Below, piece after piece: positions 12,502 to 23,882 of a stretch of DNA of 64,000 nucleotides (positions within the stretch are counted from its first letter, which is position 1; the number at the start of each line of letters is the position of its first letter). The notes below the pieces were generated by a model. The model saw nothing but the letters and a program-made list of their open reading frames with translations. It searched no databases and was not told the DNA's origin. The translations under genes and the position numbers were made by a program. Source of the DNA: Ampelomyces quisqualis. Its lineage: Eukaryota; Ascomycota; Dothideomycetes; Pleosporales; Phaeosphaeriaceae. The stretch covers positions 372,001-436,000 of the forward strand of contig JAGTXZ010000024.1 of NCBI GenBank assembly GCA_018398575.1, in the 5' to 3' direction.

Positions 12502-12975
12502 AGCCTTCACAACGTCTTTTGAATAAAGACTTGTCCGATTAGGTCTTCCTTCAAGATGATGCGTTGGCTTTCGACCGTTGGAATTCACGATGCGGTGCCT
12601 GACGCTTGAAAATCTTCAGTCATAGTTGTTATCACATCATGGCGCGCACCATGTTTTCCGAGTGTGTTCCAAAGAGTCACGTGGATTATACCCAGGTGCC
12701 AGCTTCGTCGAATTATCCGTGCATCTATAGCAACCAACACCCGTCATCTCAACAGACCAATTCCACGCTTGCCCACGGCTCCCTCCTCATATCAAGCGTC
12801 ACACACAGTCCGCTCTTTGCCCGGCATATCCGATTTCAAAGGTCGAACACGACGCCGTCCGCCCCGATCACCCGCGACTATGCGGCACTCATCGGCGCAT
12901 CGGGAACGCATGTTTTCTAGAAAAAAATCATGAGTACGTGGTACTTTCTTTGGCTTGCTTGGGGAGTCCGTACCT
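12502..12975. other. Intergenic, no gene seen
   Basis: 474 bp between the F-box stop (+) and the end of the putative small secreted protein (-). A 104-codon plus-strand frame here begins with TTG and lacks any protein feature, so it is not called. Confidence 0.5.
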
Positions 12976-13221
12976 TTAAGCGTGGGGCGGAAGAGACGGG
13001 GCGGTGACGGCGGCCGACGAAGTTGATGCGGTGCGAGCATGGGCCTTGGATGAGATTTTGGCTAAGTAAGAGACTTTGGCCATGGATGAGGCTTCGGCCA
13101 TAGAAGAGAGCTTGGCCGCGGCGCAGAAGGGAGCACCGCAAGGATCGGCGTCGTCTCGATTGGCGACCGCGAGGTGGGCCGAGTTGGTCATGAGGAGGAA
13201 GAAGATGTGGCTTAAGAGCAT
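12976..13221 (-). CDS. Putative small secreted protein (81 aa)
   Basis: Single exon of 81 residues. The first 20 (MLLSHIFFLLMTNSAHLAVA) resemble a signal peptide with cleavage near AVA-N. The mature part would be about 60 residues. It has an acidic start (NRDDADP), only two Cys close together (PCGAPFC), and then imperfect heptad-like units rich in Ser, Ala, Met and Lys (KLSSMAE, ASSMAK, VSYLAK, ISSKA). The Ala/Ser-rich tail ends PHA. No family is recognised. The two-Cys content is low for an effector. It could also be a precursor processed at basic residues, but there are no clear KR sites between units. A longer overlapping minus-strand frame (12917-13384) was judged less likely because of its Arg-rich, random-looking composition. 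Confidence 0.4.
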   Translation of the reverse strand: MLLSHIFFLLMTNSAHLAVANRDDADPCGAPFCAAAKLSSMAEASSMAKVSYLAKISSKAHARTASTSSAAVTAPSLPPHA

Positions 13222-14121
13222 GTTGAAGAAGAGTGATTGGACGGTCTTGTTGCCAAGTTGAGTTGAGTTGAGTTAAGTTGATGGTGATGATAGTGATGGG
13301 ACGTAAGCGTCTAGGGCGAATTGGCTCAGAGCGTATGTAGGAGCGCGGAACGGAGGTGGTTCCTAGGTCAGATGGTTGGGGCAAACGGGGCTCCCGCTGA
13401 GGCTTTCAGCATTCGTCATAGGTGGTGCATTCACACACGTGTGCTCGGCCCCGATGGCGACGTTGTCGTCATTAAGCCGTGCAAGAAACGGGCCCACCGC
13501 ACCAATGATATTACATTGTGCACCAGAAGTCTTAATTTGCTAGCAAATCTCTAGCTTACATTCACATTCGCCCCAGTCTATGCCTTGGCATAGCCGCAAC
13601 AAGGATGCAAGTTAAACAAGTTGTTTAAGTATAGGCGTTAAAAGGACACCCCCGAGTCCCCGAAAAGCTTGCTTGAAGTACTGTCACCCTGGACATTGGA
13701 GCGCATAGATTCTAGATGCTACTCGACATCAAAGTCTGGCTACTTCTATGCCCAGCCTTGGAAGTAATGGCTGTAACCATATTTGATGCCATAGAATCTG
13801 GATAATTTATGACATAATAAAAAAATAACACGATTCTGCGATCAATACTCGGGCCTAACAGATCCAGGCAGTCATCACAGTTATCAGGTGGTTACTTCAG
13901 CGGCCTATTGCTGACCCAGGGACACTTTGTAGCTCCAGGACCAATCAAAGCTTGCTTACGTCAGACAGCAGTAAAGCGCGAGCAATTTGATTGGCTGCAG
14001 ATGAAAGTCGATCCTATTGGACCTGGAGTTGGCTAGCGCAGCCGCGATGCCGACATGCCGCAGCAGCAACGACCCATCACCCGAATCCGCCCCTCGGATT
14101 TGTTCACCCGCCTGTATCAGC
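13222..14121. other. Intergenic and END3 leader
   Basis: 900 bp containing AT-rich stretches (around 13790-13860) and an ATTGG (inverted CCAAT) at about 13989-13993, roughly 130 bp upstream of the END3 ATG. An in-frame upstream ATG at 14017 would lengthen END3 by 35 residues, but that stretch looks like leader. Confidence 0.5.
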
Positions 14122-15409
14122 ATGGCGCCCAATCGCATCGAGCAGGATGAAATCGAAAAGTACTGGGAGATCTTCAGTTCGCTCGCACAGGGCGGCGCAC
14201 ACCTCGACGGCCAGCAAGCGGCTCCAGTACTCAAGAACTCACATCTGAGGGACGACCAGCTCGAGCGTGTGTGGGACTTGGCCGACGTGGACAACGATGG
14301 CAAGCTGGACTTTGAGGAGTTTTGCGTGGCCATGCGCCTGATCTTCGACCTGATCAACGGGGTGAGTGGCTCGGAGCGTGCAGGGCCGGCGATGTACACA
14401 GCATCATGAGCTGCTTGGCCAGGAATGCTAAGCCGCCCAGGTGTCCATGGACGTCCCCAGAGTCCTGCCCGACTGGCTCGTCCCCGAGTCCAAGGCCCAC
14501 CTGGTCCAGGCGAACCGCGCCCTCTCTGGCTCGCAAGCTGCATTCGAGCAGGTCGACGATGACGACGACTCGCCCGGCCTGCGCAATGGCTTCGACTGGT
14601 ACATGTCGCCTTCCGACAAGTCCAAGTACGAGGAAATATACACGGCGAATCGCGACTCGCACGGCAACATCGACTTCGAGTCGCTGTCGGGCCTCTTCGA
14701 CAGCTTGGACAATGTCCCTGACTCGGACGTCCGGTTCGCCTGGAATCTGGTGAACCCTAAAGCGCGCGAAAGCGTGGGCAAAGACGCCTGCCTTGCGTTC
14801 CTCCACATCCTCAACCAACGCAGCGAGGGCTACCGCGTGCCCCGCAGCGTCCCGCCCTCCCTGCGATCCTCGTTCGAGAAAGCGCACATAGACTACGACG
14901 TTGAGCGCGCCGGCACGTCGCGGTGGGCTGCCTCATCCAGCGAAGACACGGCAACGGGCCGCAAAGCCAAGTTTGGCGACGCATACCTCACACGCCTGGG
15001 CGTCGGCGATCGCGCATCCAACTACGGCGCACGTGCCAAGGGGACCGACTTTGGCGGACGCACAACAGAAGACTGGGAGGAAGTGCGCCTGAAGAAGCAA
15101 CTGCGCGAGCTGCAGTCGAAGATTGCAGACGTCGAGAAGGAGACGGAGAACAGGCGGCATGGGCGCAGCAAGGACAGCAAGCCTGCGCTGGTCAAGAGGG
15201 AGCTGGAGATGCTGCTCGACTACAAGCGCAACACCCTGCGCGATCTAGACAACGATGAGGGAGGTGCGGTCAAGGGGCTCGGTGGCATAAGGGAAGAAAT
15301 TGACACGGTTAAGGAGCAGGTCGAGGGCTTGCAGAGCCATTTGTCGAGAAGGCAGGACGTGCTAGCAGATTTGAGGAGGCAGATTGATGATGAGAAGGCC
15401 GGGCGATGA
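14122..15409 (+). CDS. END3: Actin cytoskeleton-regulatory complex protein END3
   Basis: Two exons, 14122-14361 and 14441-15409 (79-nt intron, GTGAGT..CCCAG), 402 residues, which is the usual length of fungal End3/SagA. End3 works with Pan1 and Sla1 at cortical actin patches during endocytosis. The first EH domain (about residues 5-95) contains an EF-hand loop, DVDNDGKLDFEEF, and ends RLIFDLINGVS-DVPRVLPDWLVP. A second, degenerate EH domain lies at about 130-220 (YTANRDSHGNIDFESLSGLF). The C-terminal third is a coiled coil (LKKQLRELQSKIADVEKETE and onward), matching the End3 C-terminal domain. The start MAPNRIEQDEIEKYW was chosen because it aligns with the family N terminus. Confidence 0.95.
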
Positions 15410-15891
15410 TGTGGTTGTGAATAGGGACCGGGCAGACATTTTATTCTGTTTTCTGGAGTGGCATTCGTGAAGTCATACCAATTTTCGACCTTGAACATGT
15501 TCATGCCCACATTTCGGGACCTTTTTGCCATATTAATGCACATTTGCATGCCTGAGCCAAACCTGGCAGACCCCGCAAGCCAATATGCTAAACAAGAGCA
15601 TGAAACCTTTTGCAGAATTTCATGAGCACAAATGTAACGCATTGTGGCTGCGACTGGCATGGGAATGAAGTTGTCGAAATAATATCGCTGCTCTGAGCTG
15701 AGATACTTGCCTAGCAAGCTAAAGAAATAACTATGGAACCCTTGGCCTGACGTCATGTCAAATGGTTAAGACAACAAAAGCACGCGCCCGACGTTTTCCC
15801 CAGCCATCGTTCGAAAATAGGTCATTGACCGCGTTTGTGTTCCTCAGTCGCTGTATCTGTGCTCCTTGTCAGCATCTTTCACTCTCATGAG
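15410..15891. other. Intergenic, no gene seen
   Basis: 482 bp between END3 and the acid phosphatase, both on the plus strand. A minus-strand frame crossing it overlaps END3 coding sequence and is treated as a shadow. Confidence 0.6.
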
Positions 15892-17315
15892 ATGATGCTC
15901 GCCACTCTATTGCTGGCAACACCGGCCTTGGCTCTGCCATCGTTTTTCCGACAACAAGCACCCATTCAGGTCCAGGAACATTCTCAGGGGTACAAATTCG
16001 ACGCGTTACTCCATTTACCAGGGACTTCGCCGTACTTCGACGCTGTGGGGTTTGGGCTGAAGCATAAGGCGCCGGATGGATGTAATGTGACCGCAGCGTC
16101 ATACATCATCCGCCACGGAGCGTAAGTCAAGCCATGACAACCCATGTTTGCCGCATTCTCATTCTGAAAAGCATATACTCGAACGGTAAAGAATACGCAC
16201 AATTCATCAAGCCATTTCTCTTCAAATTGGAGAAACACCGCCAAGGCTGGAGTGGCCCGCTGTCATTCCTCGAAAAATGGCAGTCTCCCATCCTCGAAGA
16301 CAGGCTCGACAAACTTACACCTTCTGGCGCTAGGGATGCCAAGCAAGTTGGCAAGCATCTTCTAGAAAGATATCCAGATCTTGTTCCCAATACAACTCGT
16401 GTTCTGGCGGACAAGAAATCCCGCACTTTCGACACGGCAACGAATTTCACCAAGGCTTTCCCTCACCATAATGACATCGACGTCGTCCGGATCCTCGAAA
16501 ACCATAACGGTTCCATGGAGTCGATCATTCCACACAAGTCCTGCGAGAACTTTAACAAGGAGCCTGGCACCAAGGAACAACACAAGTTCATCGACATGTA
16601 TGGAAGCAGTACCTCGACACGCCTCGCATCGTATTCGCCCTTCAAGCTTACTCCTAATGATATCGTTGGTATGCAGTCAATATGTGGTTACGAATCGGCC
16701 ATCCTCGGGAAGAGAAGCCCCCTGTGCGCCGTGTTCACAGATGCCGAGTGGATGGCATACGAATACCATTGGGACCTGAAATACGCATACATGGTCGGTC
16801 CACTGAATCCATTGTCGCCTTACCTGGGCTTTCCGTGGCTGCAGGCACAATCTGAACTCTTTGCGCATATCGACGAACACGGCACACCTGGCGGCGGCTG
16901 GCCCGACAACCAGCGCTTCTTCCTCTCCTTTACACATAGAGAAGTCCCTCCATTCGTCGCCACTGCTCTAGGCCTCTTTAATTCCAGCTCCAATGCCGCT
17001 GAACAATTCCCCACTGATCATATCAACTGGACGCGTGCGTGGCGCATGTCTGACCTGATTCCTTTTCTCGGCCATGTTGGCATGGAGAAAATGGTTTGCG
17101 ATCGTCGAGGCGCACTTTCCGACAAGAGCGACAACGGCGACGAAGACGAGCCAAGAGAATATGTTAGGTTTATCGCGAACACGGCTCCAAGACCAATTCC
17201 AGTCTGCCAATCTGGTCCTGGTGCAAGTTGTCCGTTTGAAGAGTTCAGAGACATGATTGGTGAGGGTGCGAAGAGGCATCAGGATTTCCACAAGGTCTGC
17301 GATAAGAAAAAATGA
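15892..17315 (+). CDS. Secreted histidine acid phosphatase-like protein
   Basis: Two exons, 15892-16121 and 16172-17315 (50-nt intron, GTAAGT..AAAAG), 457 residues. Family members hydrolyse phosphomonoesters, including phytate, through a phospho-His intermediate outside the cell. A hydrophobic signal peptide is present (MMLATLLLATPALA, cleavage near residue 15). The RHG triad is at residues 74-76 (ASYIIRHGA, completed across the intron). Here it is followed by IYSNG instead of the classic RxP. Further hallmarks are LTPSGARDAKQVGKHL and LADKKSRTFDTA. The distal catalytic His is at about 332 in SFTHREVPPF, where the usual HD or HAE is replaced by HRE. At least six Cys could form disulfides. It belongs to the branched histidine phosphatase superfamily. 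Whether it acts on phytate cannot be told. Confidence 0.88.
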
Positions 17316-17736
17316 AAGAAGGGTGGGATGGAAACATCGATAGAGCTTGAGTAATGCCATGTGGCTTTGCTGAGACTTACTGACATGTGCATGGCACTAT
17401 CGACAGGCAGAAGTTATTCAGGCTATGATATCAACACCATATTTCGATCCTCCTTGGTTTGACTAATGCCTGTATTCGTCCAGCCAAGCCAACTCTGAGG
17501 TGCGGGGTAATCAATATGATCGTTTTGCGGGTCGTAGTTACAGTATAACCAATAGTATTCACTTGGGGTACGACAGATCACGGCTCGGGACGCGTGCTTC
17601 CCCCACCCCCCACGCGTTCACTTCAACATGCTTTCACCTCGCAAAGCTGCTTGGTGGGCGTAGGCAAAGGCGCACAGACCTGTGAACAAGAGCTTACCGC
17701 TTGTATCGCGTGATTGACCAGTATGTGCATAAAGCT
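17316..17736. other. Intergenic, no gene seen
   Basis: 421 bp separating the phosphatase stop from the MATE-like transporter ATG. It contains a short C-rich run near 17600 and no coding signal. Confidence 0.6.
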
Positions 17737-19466
17737 ATGACGACCTTCTCCTCTTGCTCATCACACGCATCACTACAACTGCACTACCGCAACCAGTACC
17801 AGATGTTGCCCTCAAAGGATGATAGCGCTCTATCCGTAATTGACTTGCTTGATGGCCCCATGGCAAATGATGGCGACGGAGGCTACGCCGGCGCAGATGA
17901 TGAGGAGGAGCACTCGTGGAAGCGTCACGCAAGGCTCGACCTGAAATTCTCTCGAAAACGGACCACGTAAGTCTGCCGTATTGCTTGCATGTCTGCACAG
18001 GTTCTTCTCACACTTATCGCATGCGGAAAAGTGTTGTAGTCTTGCCAAGAGCTGAATACTGACTGTGCGATAGATATGTCGGGGCACTCATGCTCAACAT
18101 ATGCGCTTTCATCCTCCCGGCCCTCTACGGTACTCTTTCAAAGCTATGGGTAGCCAACATAGACTCTTCCCTGGTCGTCACTACTGACACTTACACGTAC
18201 ATCGGCGTCATCGCTGAGGTCCTTAATGAAGGCTTGCCCCGCGCATCGTACCTCATCATTGGCGACAAAGCAAATCGCACATTCCGCGAGCGACTGCAGC
18301 TCACACATACACTCATTCTCTTCCAATCAATACTTGGTCTCATCATGAGCATTGGATTCGTTGCTGGCGCGTCGACCTTCGCGACGGGTTTCGTGCCTGT
18401 CGAAGTCAGAGATGTTAGCGTCACATATGTTCGCATCTCTGCCTTCTCCGCCTTCAGCTCAGCACTCGAATACGCTGTCAATACATCCACTCGCGCACTA
18501 GACAAACCGGACGTTCCGCTCGTAATCAGCTCAGCTAAGTTTGCTGTCAATATCCTGCTCGACTTGATCATCATCTCGAGGTTCCATGTTGGCAGCATCA
18601 CACCTACGGTCAATATGCAGGCTGGTATCTCACTGGCATGTAACCTGTCTTCAGCTTTTGCTGGACTAGCATACTTTGTCTATACCACAAGTTTCCGTCG
18701 AGGAGCACACGCTCAAGATGACTCGCCCATGCGTAACATATACCCTTCATTGCCCGCCCTCGTCAAACTTTTCCGTCCAGGCTGCATCTTCTTCGGTGAA
18801 TCTGCCGTTCGTAATGGACTGTACTTGTGGCTCGTACACGGCATAGTCGGTCTGGGCAAAGATTACGCCACTGCATGGGGTGTCTTCTCGACTATCCGAT
18901 GGGGACTAATCATGGTCCCTGTCATGGCTCTCGAAGCGACAACACTTACATTCGTCGGCCACTCTTGGGGTCAATTTCGCGCTACATGCCAAGCGACTAC
19001 AACGTCGGTGAAGTCCCGCATGACTGCCTGTCAGCTTTTCAAAATCACTCGCTGGGCACTGTACTCTGTCGTCTTTGTACTCGTTGTCGAGGTTCCACTT
19101 TGCCTCATCATGTCCTTCGCCGGCACCGAACCTTTCGCAAGGTACATATCTGGGTCTGACACAGTTTCACACATCGCAGCTCGCATGTGGCGCACTATCG
19201 ATTGGTGCTATATCTTGTATGGCGTTTCGACACAGCTGGCTGCAATCTTGGTCGCAACTCAGCCAAGGTGGTACCTGTTTCAATCCCTTGCGTCAAATCT
19301 ACTGTACGTGCTACCATGGGCGATTGTGTGTCAAGTAGTCACGCTACATTCGGGCGATGCGTGGACGTACCATAGTCTAGTCTTCGGGGGTAGCTTGGTA
19401 TTCTCCTTCTTTGCGATTCTGGCTGTGGTGGGAACATGGACCATGATGCGTGTCAAGTGGAATTAG
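17737..19466 (+). CDS. MATE-family-like multidrug/solute transporter
   Basis: Two exons, 17737-17966 and 18074-19466 (107-nt intron), 540 residues. Splicing joins KRTT-YVGALMLNICAF in frame. A hydrophilic acidic N terminus (EEEHSWKRH) precedes about twelve hydrophobic segments. Characteristic stretches are LWVANIDSSLVVTTDTYTY, EYAVNTSTRALDKPDVPLVI and FGESAVRNGLYLWLVHGIVG. MATE proteins export cations or drugs in exchange for H+ or Na+. The assignment rests on topology and overall resemblance to fungal MATE-like proteins, not on a strict motif. The start is uncertain: an ATG at 17803 (MLPSKDD) is also possible. Confidence 0.75.
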
Positions 19467-21531
19467 ACTCGCGAGCAAGAAAGAGTGTGTCTTGAAATGG
19501 GCAGCGATGCAGCAATTCTTGGAATGTTGCCGTGAACGAAACCGGCTTGTTGCATGATTATCGTACCGCGTAACTAGCGGTTTGCAACGAAGGCTGACAC
19601 GTCGACACCGGGTTTGATCTTCTACTTGTCCTTCATCACCTGCCTATACACTATACCAGATTGGTAGTCAATTGGAAATGGTTTGCGAACCTTTGAAACG
19701 GTGGCTGGATCTCTGTGATCAATTGTGTGATCAACCCCATGCGCCTTCGGCCCTAAATCGGCAGATCAAAGATGTGCGGCGAGCGGGTGCTGATAACCGT
19801 TATTGCAGAAAGATCGATTGAGAGATGTTATTCCTCTATGCACGTGGAGATACAATCTATTCATATTACGGGGAGAGAGAAAGCGCACGGGCCTACGGGC
19901 AGGCTAGCGCGTGCTGGGTAAATTAGGTGTGAAAGATGTCATGTCACGTGCAGACGTCCTATCCATCATGCATCCCTGTTTCACGTAAGATATCGAAAGC
20001 GAACCCATGGCAGAAGAACCACCCAATGTGAAAATATTCTTGCCTTACTCTTCAACGCGTAGCGACACCGTAAGTTGGCAAACAATATTGGTGGCGTGAT
20101 GTATGAAGCGAGAGTTGCTGCCTCAGCGCAGTCTATCTCGCTGATGTGTAATGCGTAGTTAGATATTCCCATTGGATATTTTGTATCTGGAGGGCACTGA
20201 AGGGCACAGCTTGGGCTGCATTCACCATCGAGAAGTGTTGAAGTCCGCCATACTTCGCCTTCCTGTGTAATATTGTCTTCGTTCTACAAACGATCTGATC
20301 TCCCACGGACACTTTAGCGACGATGGAGGCGACGAATTGGATAGCACCTGCACAGGACTGCTAAGAAGTGCTGTATGTGCTACTGATGGAACCTTCATGG
20401 TGTAGGCGTGAACCTTGACTAGTTTCTCTACCTCCTGAAGCTCAGCCATCTCTTCATCCCGGACGACGATCTGGCCCTTTTCAGACTCAAACAAGGGCGG
20501 CACACTTACTCATCTCGGAAAAATTGCGACTTTGACGCCTTGTCACCTGGATAGATATAGAATATGATGGTGATATCTCAACCCGTCTCGGTGAGAGCCA
20601 TGTTGACGTTCATGTCAAGACCGACAGATTTGTGCGATTATCATGTCTGACCAGTGACCATGACGCATACACAGCCTCAAAACGACATGCGCGTCTTTGG
20701 AACAGACGACCCCTGCTCGACCTGCAACGTGCGGGTTTACGTTCACGGCTGGAACAGAAAGACTCTATGGTAGGAGACAACTTCGCTGACAAAAATTCTT
20801 AGGGCATCTCTACAGGCTCTACTATGGCTGGTTGGATACTAACGGCAAGTGACGCTGAAGGAAAAGCTGAAAATGTCTTCGAGAGCTCGATGGAAAATGG
20901 ATATTGGTCGTGCGCTTGGGTGAGTTTACTCGTGTACTTTGAGGAAATGGAAGTACGTGGGAGTAACTGAGGCGAGTAAACTTCAAGTTGCCAAGCATTA
21001 TACTTACAGCGCTGATGGGTTTTACGCGACACATTCTGCTGTTATTCACTTACCAGATCATCAATTCGATGGATTGATTGCCGTCCAGGATGGCCTATGC
21101 ATTTGCAAAGAAGAGTCTCATGGATAAAAAAACAAGCTCATTGAAGACAGCAAGTCTTGTTCGACATTGCGTTGGTATGTGTGATAGCTTTTGCCAAGAA
21201 GCAATATTCAGTCACGTTCCCAATGATACTCGTAAGAGTGGCAGATTCTAAAACAATCATTGCTATTTGATTTCCCGAGTCGATAGAGGCCGACCATGAC
21301 GTTACTAATTGACCGAATGAAAAGCCCACAGGCCACTCAAATACCCGTAATCCAAGTGAGAAAATTACTAATGTCCCGACCATGATGAATGTGTTCACAA
21401 CTCATGTATTGAATCCTGACCACCACATCTTGTCATATAAGCCGATTGCTCGATCGCTCGTACAGTAGGCAGATCATGGATCCTGAGAAGTCAGTCATAC
21501 CTGCCATCCACATCCTACCTCATCACATACA
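19467..21531. other. 2.1-kb gene-poor gap, possibly with decayed coding relics
   Basis: No intact gene is supported. Short frames exist: 20222-20503 on the minus strand (hydrophilic, containing VVRDEEMAELQEVEK) and 21138-21398 on the minus strand (hydrophobic). Both lack an ATG at their start and have no splice partners I can defend. They could be remnants of a lost gene. Base composition is more AT-rich than the flanking genes. Confidence 0.4.
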
Positions 21532-22896
21532 TTAGATCGCATGGTAGCGGCTAGCCAGCGTATTAGGAGGATACAGCTTCGTCGTAGCGCGCTCCATCTC
21601 ATCAGCCACCAAGACCCAGAAGTTGCGCTCGACCTTGGCCACGGCCTCCATAAGCTGCTCCGTCTTCTCGGCAGTCTCCAGCTCTTGATAGTTGTCCGAC
21701 TTGACTACTTTGCGAATGTTCTCCGCCAGCTCCTTGGCATCGTCATAGTTTTTGACGCGCTTCTTGCCGGCCTTGCTGATCGTGCCTGTGCCCCTACCCT
21801 CGGCGGTGACGTACTTATCGGGCTGGCGAAGGTGCATGTAGTCCTTGGTGTCAAATCCGATCTCGCTGACGGCAACGGCGACGCGCGGTGTGTTGCGCAC
21901 GAAGCGCGAGTAGCAGGCACTCTCGGTGAAGGTGGCGGGCTCACCGCGGGCGCGGCGCTCTTGATTGAGGTGATTGGCGATATCGCCCCAGGACATGGAC
22001 TGCTCTTGACGAAGCTCCTTGATGAGCCGGTTCTCGGGGTCATCCTCAACGTGACGGCTGCTCGGGACTTTTCCGGGTGACTGTAGCAAGGCGATGTTGT
22101 TCTTGATCTCGGCCTTCATTGCCCGGGCGCGCTTGAGTCCATCCATGGTGATGGACGTGCGGGTAAGGTTGATTGGGCGGTTGAGCGTGGTGTCGCCTAC
22201 GAGTACAAGATCTGCTTCGTCCTCGGCGACGAAGAGACCAGGAGAGCTGCTTGGGAGATTGGGGTGATCGTCGCTGTCAACTTGTAGAACAGGATCGTAG
22301 AGATCGTCGTCTTTCAGTGAACGTCAGAGATGGACCAGGTAATAGAAGATGTGCACTTACCGTCGTCGCCGCTAGGTGAGGACACTGCGTCGGAGGAGTG
22401 AGAGGCTTCTTGAACCGCCGGTTTCCGGACTCGAGTTGTTCCAGTCCTCCTCTGGCGGTGGCCGACAACGGCGTCTTCGTCATCGTCTGACTCTACAACT
22501 GCTTTGTTTGCGTCGGGCTTGTCGACCGTCGGCGGCGTACCCCAGTCGCTAGAGGAGGCAACGCTTCTGTCGTCGCGCTCGTCGAGATCTGAGACGGGTG
22601 GGATATTGCTGTATACAGTCAATCTGACTGAAAGCTCCAATGTTGTTGAGATCTGGCAACGACAAGGGTGGTGTAGCTATTGTGCATATCATAATATAGC
22701 TGCGAAATACACCACGTCGCACCTTTAACAAGGCACTTGGTGGTGTATTACTGGAACCCGGAGGAGACAGCCCAGCCTGACCTGGTGGAAATGCCGTCGT
22801 CGAGGCACCAAGACGGCTACGTATAATATATAAGACGTAGCAATTGTTCTTCACATACCTGTTCGAGCAGCCGACGTCGTCCATATTGGCGTCCAT
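21532..22896 (-). CDS. HTH/SANT-like nuclear protein, uncharacterised
   Basis: Three exons, 22896-22859, 22608-22361 and 22310-21532 (354 residues). Intron 1 is unusually long (250 nt, GTATGT..ATACAG) and intron 2 is 50 nt. Splicing yields MDANMDDVGCSN-SNIPPVSDLDERDD and then SGDD-DDLYDPVLQVD. The first 150 residues are acidic, Ser-rich and disordered. Residues about 189-238 (RLIKELRQEQSMSWGDIANH, then LNQERRARGEPATFTESACYSRF) have the shape of a Myb/SANT-like helix-turn-helix, a pattern seen in fungal chromatin-associated proteins. A basic helical region follows (GKKRVKNYDDAKELAENIRK), then a C-terminal helical domain. No catalytic motif is present. DNA binding is inferred from the fold pattern only. 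Confidence 0.75.
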
Positions 22897-23469
22897 CTCA
22901 ACAATGATGGTGAGACTTGGAGTATCACAGGTATTTCGCTAGGAGGCGAGTTGAGGCAGATCGAGGTGAGAGATTGGTTGCTATGGAGGTTGCCGAAGAT
23001 ATATGGAGCCCAATCAGGTCGTTTGTTATGCTGTGAAGGGGTCTGGCTAGCGTGCACCCGCCCCACTCTAATTCAGCTATTCAGGTGAAACCTTGACTGG
23101 AAAATGATCACGTTGTCCCTCAGTACTTCGTCCTATTGAAAAGGTATGGGAAAATAGCAATATGTCGTCATCAGGTCCACTTTTTTGGGCGCCCTGGTGC
23201 TTTCGAAAATGGCCGAAGACTCGAAGAGGCTCTCGCCTATAACAGGTTTCAGAATCGCAAAAGTCTTAAGTGGCACACTTTTGAATCTGACAGAGAACCA
23301 GCGGCAGTATATATTGAAAAGAAAGTCGTTTTGATAGCAAAGAAATGTAGGAAAGAATCGTTACCAGGATAAGAATCCTTTCCATATTTGACGTCCATAA
23401 GGCTAGCAACAACCTATAGCACTGAATGAGACATCTAAGGGACATGCAAGTGAGAAGAAAAAAAATCCG
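22897..23469. other. Intergenic, no gene seen
   Basis: About 570 bp upstream of the SANT-like gene. Short plus-strand frames have no ATG-to-stop structure of interest. Contains the promoter of the minus-strand gene that begins at 22896. Confidence 0.5.
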
Positions 23470-23660
23470 TTACTTGCAACACCCAAAGCCCTCTCGTTTC
23501 CTGTACTCTTGCATAGCTGCGCTCTTGTCCTTAGTCCCTGCCATCTTCCAGCCCTCTATGACCACTGGGTAATCCTTCTCAATGCAGCCAGAACCGCCGA
23601 CCACAAGAAGAAAACAGAAACAGAAGTATTGAGGCCCTCCAAGATGATTTTCAGCAGAAG

Positions 23661-23882
23661 CTAACGCAGCGCGTGATAGGTAGCCTCTGCTCGGATTGCA
23701 TTTCGTTGGGATTTTGCGGCTGGCGTTTCATTGATACTGGTTTTCGAGGGTTTCGGGTGCCGAGTCGACGGGAGCATAGACTTGAGCAATGCTCTTGTAG
23801 ATGCCATTGTTGATGTTGATCGCATTGACATGTTGTCCTTTTCGGCCGTTGTGTGACCTGTGGCTCGACTCGAGGTAGTCAT
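23661..23882 (-). CDS. Small Ser/Thr-rich basic protein; possible further 3' exon
   Basis: The open frame from MTTSSRATGHTTAEKDNMSM to EATYHALR is 73 residues; the same frame is open upstream to 24062. After its stop the minus strand still carries a protein-like stretch in another frame, 23595-23470. It includes EKDYPVVIEGWKMAGTKDKS and ends in GFGCCK followed by TAA. This suggests an additional exon, but I could not find a GT..AG pair that joins the two in frame: the only nearby donor, GTTAGC, gives the wrong phase. The gene is therefore real but incompletely modelled, or has decayed. A C-terminal Cys pair would suit lipidation or metal binding, which is speculation. Confidence 0.4.
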   Translation of the reverse strand: MTTSSRATGHTTAEKDNMSMRSTSTMASTRALLKSMLPSTRHPKPSKTSINETPAAKSQRNAIRAEATYHALR

